Shown: piece by piece, positions 6,901 to 7,138 of the stretch
How the letters are laid out: each line of letters begins with the position of its first letter
How positions within the stretch are numbered: position 1 is the stretch's first letter
NCBI GenBank assembly: GCA_028281485.1
Contig: JANQJT010000010.1
Location: 1 to 7,138 of the forward strand
Length of the DNA: 7,138 bases
Source of the DNA: Phycisphaeraceae bacterium
GTDB taxonomy: Bacteria; Planctomycetota; Phycisphaerae; Phycisphaerales; Zrk34
Reading direction: 5' to 3'
The notes under the pieces: model-generated
Seen by the model: the letters and a program-made list of their open reading frames with translations, nothing else
Databases searched by the model: none
Told to the model about the DNA's origin: nothing
Made by a program: the position numbers and the translations under genes

Positions 6901-7138
6901 GGGCACGTTCGACCACACGCAGATCACCGGTTACGAGTTGACCGGTACGCCGAACACGGCGGTGGCGGTGCTGTATACCGCGACCGATGTCGAACTGCTC
7001 GCGACTTACGAGGGCGACGCCAACGGCGACGGCATCGTCAACCCGACGGACCTGGCGGCGCTGACGCTGAACTGGTTGGGGTCGGATCGGGTCTGGCAGA
7101 GCGGCGACTTCAACTACGACGGCGTGGTGAACCCGACG
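3911..7138 (+). CDS. Secreted formylglycine sulfatase fused to binding-like, passenger and dockerin-like modules, 3' end missing
   Basis: The frame is open from ATG 3911 to the window end, giving 1076 residues with no stop; ATG 3923 is an equally possible start. Residues 1-36 form a signal peptide ending ARA. Residues 38 to about 480 are an S1-type sulfatase: D46-D47 metal ligands in ISDDAGYADFG, C90-S-P-S-R94 in which C90 would become formylglycine, GKWHIG (K148, H150), H253 in TAPHGPF, D319-N320 in FINDNGG, KGSPYEGGIRVP and a late ELYNLSTD. All main active-site residues are present, so it should hydrolyse sulfate esters, presumably on a polysaccharide, after maturation by a sulfatase-modifying enzyme not seen here. 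Residues about 510-682 start NVVANSGFENG and look like a carbohydrate-binding-type beta-sandwich. Residues about 683-1034 are passenger-type strands with a PATR unit near 845-928 (GNNTYAGNTTVAGGTLALA). Dockerin-like loops begin at 1035. The second loop is cut by the window; a PEP-CTERM tail is expected but unseen. Confidence 0.93.
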   Translation, partial: MDGPMFVKTQICRSGRVVALAVAALCVLAMGSEARAQSNVIVIISDDAGYADFGFMNGLSGETSEVPTPNLDALAARGVTFSNAYTAMVCSPSRAAIATGGYQQRVGYEFNINNLTSATGPFEGLPVETDTVWEYMKPLGHTTGAVGKWHIGSIADTSPTEFGNRPQRQGVDEFRGLWRGSRNYNVGGQTNETRVLRETTVDQFGNVTDTVIESLHNGEYITNTFGQFSVDFIADHAGDTEPFFLYHAFTAPHGPFGASPDINDPSLSHLSGGRKNVASMVLTMDKEIGRMMDALEDPNDDGNTSDSILDDTLVIFINDNGGVSSGNHDNGQFRDFKGSPYEGGIRVPMIIAGAGVNPSVEGTVYDGVVHSIDILPTSVAAGGGNAEGQAGIDGVNLLPYINGTNTSAPHESIVVRLGDELGLRKGDWKLVKNGSGNSFELYNLSTDISETTNVAGANPAVVAELQRDLTEYESEFDKPRFAELNSSQNTINIFDHFLFRPGQGGAVPGPNVVANSGFENGQMIDGSSYHTFEELDDWSNNNVLTSPDKDEVAARNDNAFAGAYRGLIAGDRTPFQVTGHTIALGEEFTLSLATSGQFSQWDVGLDSIDAQLFYLDGSTVVVLETINIVPTGSWAQTNHNFSAINDANAVGKQLGIRFDSTGGNSEFAGLDEIHLGLTSASPTMQLNWSASDAWYEGGTTNSETMFTSDSFAGAVLEFPTLDTGSYTATNDMTRMSGLEYMLNQILLSGSFGGASNQSGTLDGNDVVLTDALDGTGPSILITASNGGGGGPLGELSDPGFTYEIDMNLLMFDDLRIAGGGNVAVNINGDIRDYDAARSLTKDDASVVTLKGNNTYAGNTTVAGGTLALADAGTLANTALIDVRAGGTFDVSATTSGGFSLGAGQTLSGSGVVIGDIAVTANATLAPGQNGGGGGTLTINGNVSVVDSTDYALWRSNLSHGSVSATGTAAINGALSITQADEMALGTRETILTSAGLTGTFDHTQITGYELTGTPNTAVAVLYTATDVELLATYEGDANGDGIVNPTDLAALTLNWLGSDRVWQSGDFNYDGVVNPT
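7013..7138 (+). repeat. Dockerin-like tandem pair in the sulfatase gene, second copy truncated
   Basis: The first loop, DANGDGIVNPTD, is followed by LAALTLNWL. The second, DFNYDGVVNPT, stops at the window edge. The copies are 90 bp apart, as in the other two genes. Positions 7103-7138 match 242-277 of the first gene at 35 of 36 bases. Confidence 0.82.

Noticed and set aside
5366..6916. Long minus-strand open frame (516 codons) opposite the sulfatase C-terminal half
   Set aside because: Same arginine/histidine/valine-rich shadow composition. The plus frame is continuous and carries PATR and binding-like motifs.

Overview
This window carries three consecutive plus-strand genes for secreted, multidomain surface proteins. 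The outer two are cut by the window edges. GC-rich coding DNA combined with C-terminal PEP-CTERM sorting tails, paired dockerin-like EF-hand repeats and autotransporter-type beta-strand repeats on carbohydrate-active enzymes points to a planctomycete (Phycisphaerae-like) or, less likely, a verrucomicrobial polysaccharide degrader, probably marine. That assignment is inferred from domain style. No taxonomic marker gene is present.

Layout: positions 2-406 hold the 3' end of a secreted protein, with only its pre-dockerin strand module, two dockerin-like repeats and PEP-CTERM tail visible. Positions 407-610 are intergenic. Positions 611-3739 encode a family 16 glycoside hydrolase with signal peptide, an ExDxxE catalytic motif, a long passenger-like beta region interrupted by an inserted beta-sandwich-like module, two dockerin-like repeats and a PEP-CTERM tail. 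Positions 3740-3910 are intergenic, with a weak terminator candidate and a short palindrome. Positions 3911-7138 encode a formylglycine-type sulfatase (CSPSR and GKWH motifs) fused to a carbohydrate-binding-like module, passenger-type repeats and dockerin-like repeats. The window ends inside its second dockerin segment, so its tail is not seen.

Inferred joint role: a desulfating enzyme and an endo-acting GH16 enzyme, exported by Sec and fitted with the same C-terminal cassette (beta strands, dockerin-like pair, PEP-CTERM in the two complete tails), would act on a sulfated or beta-linked polysaccharide at the cell surface or outer envelope. The shared cassette, almost identical in its dockerin segments even at the DNA level, is the most notable feature. 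The sequence does not reveal the substrate, and no cohesin, exosortase, sulfatase-maturing enzyme, transporter or regulator lies inside the window. No RNA gene, insertion sequence or CRISPR array was seen.
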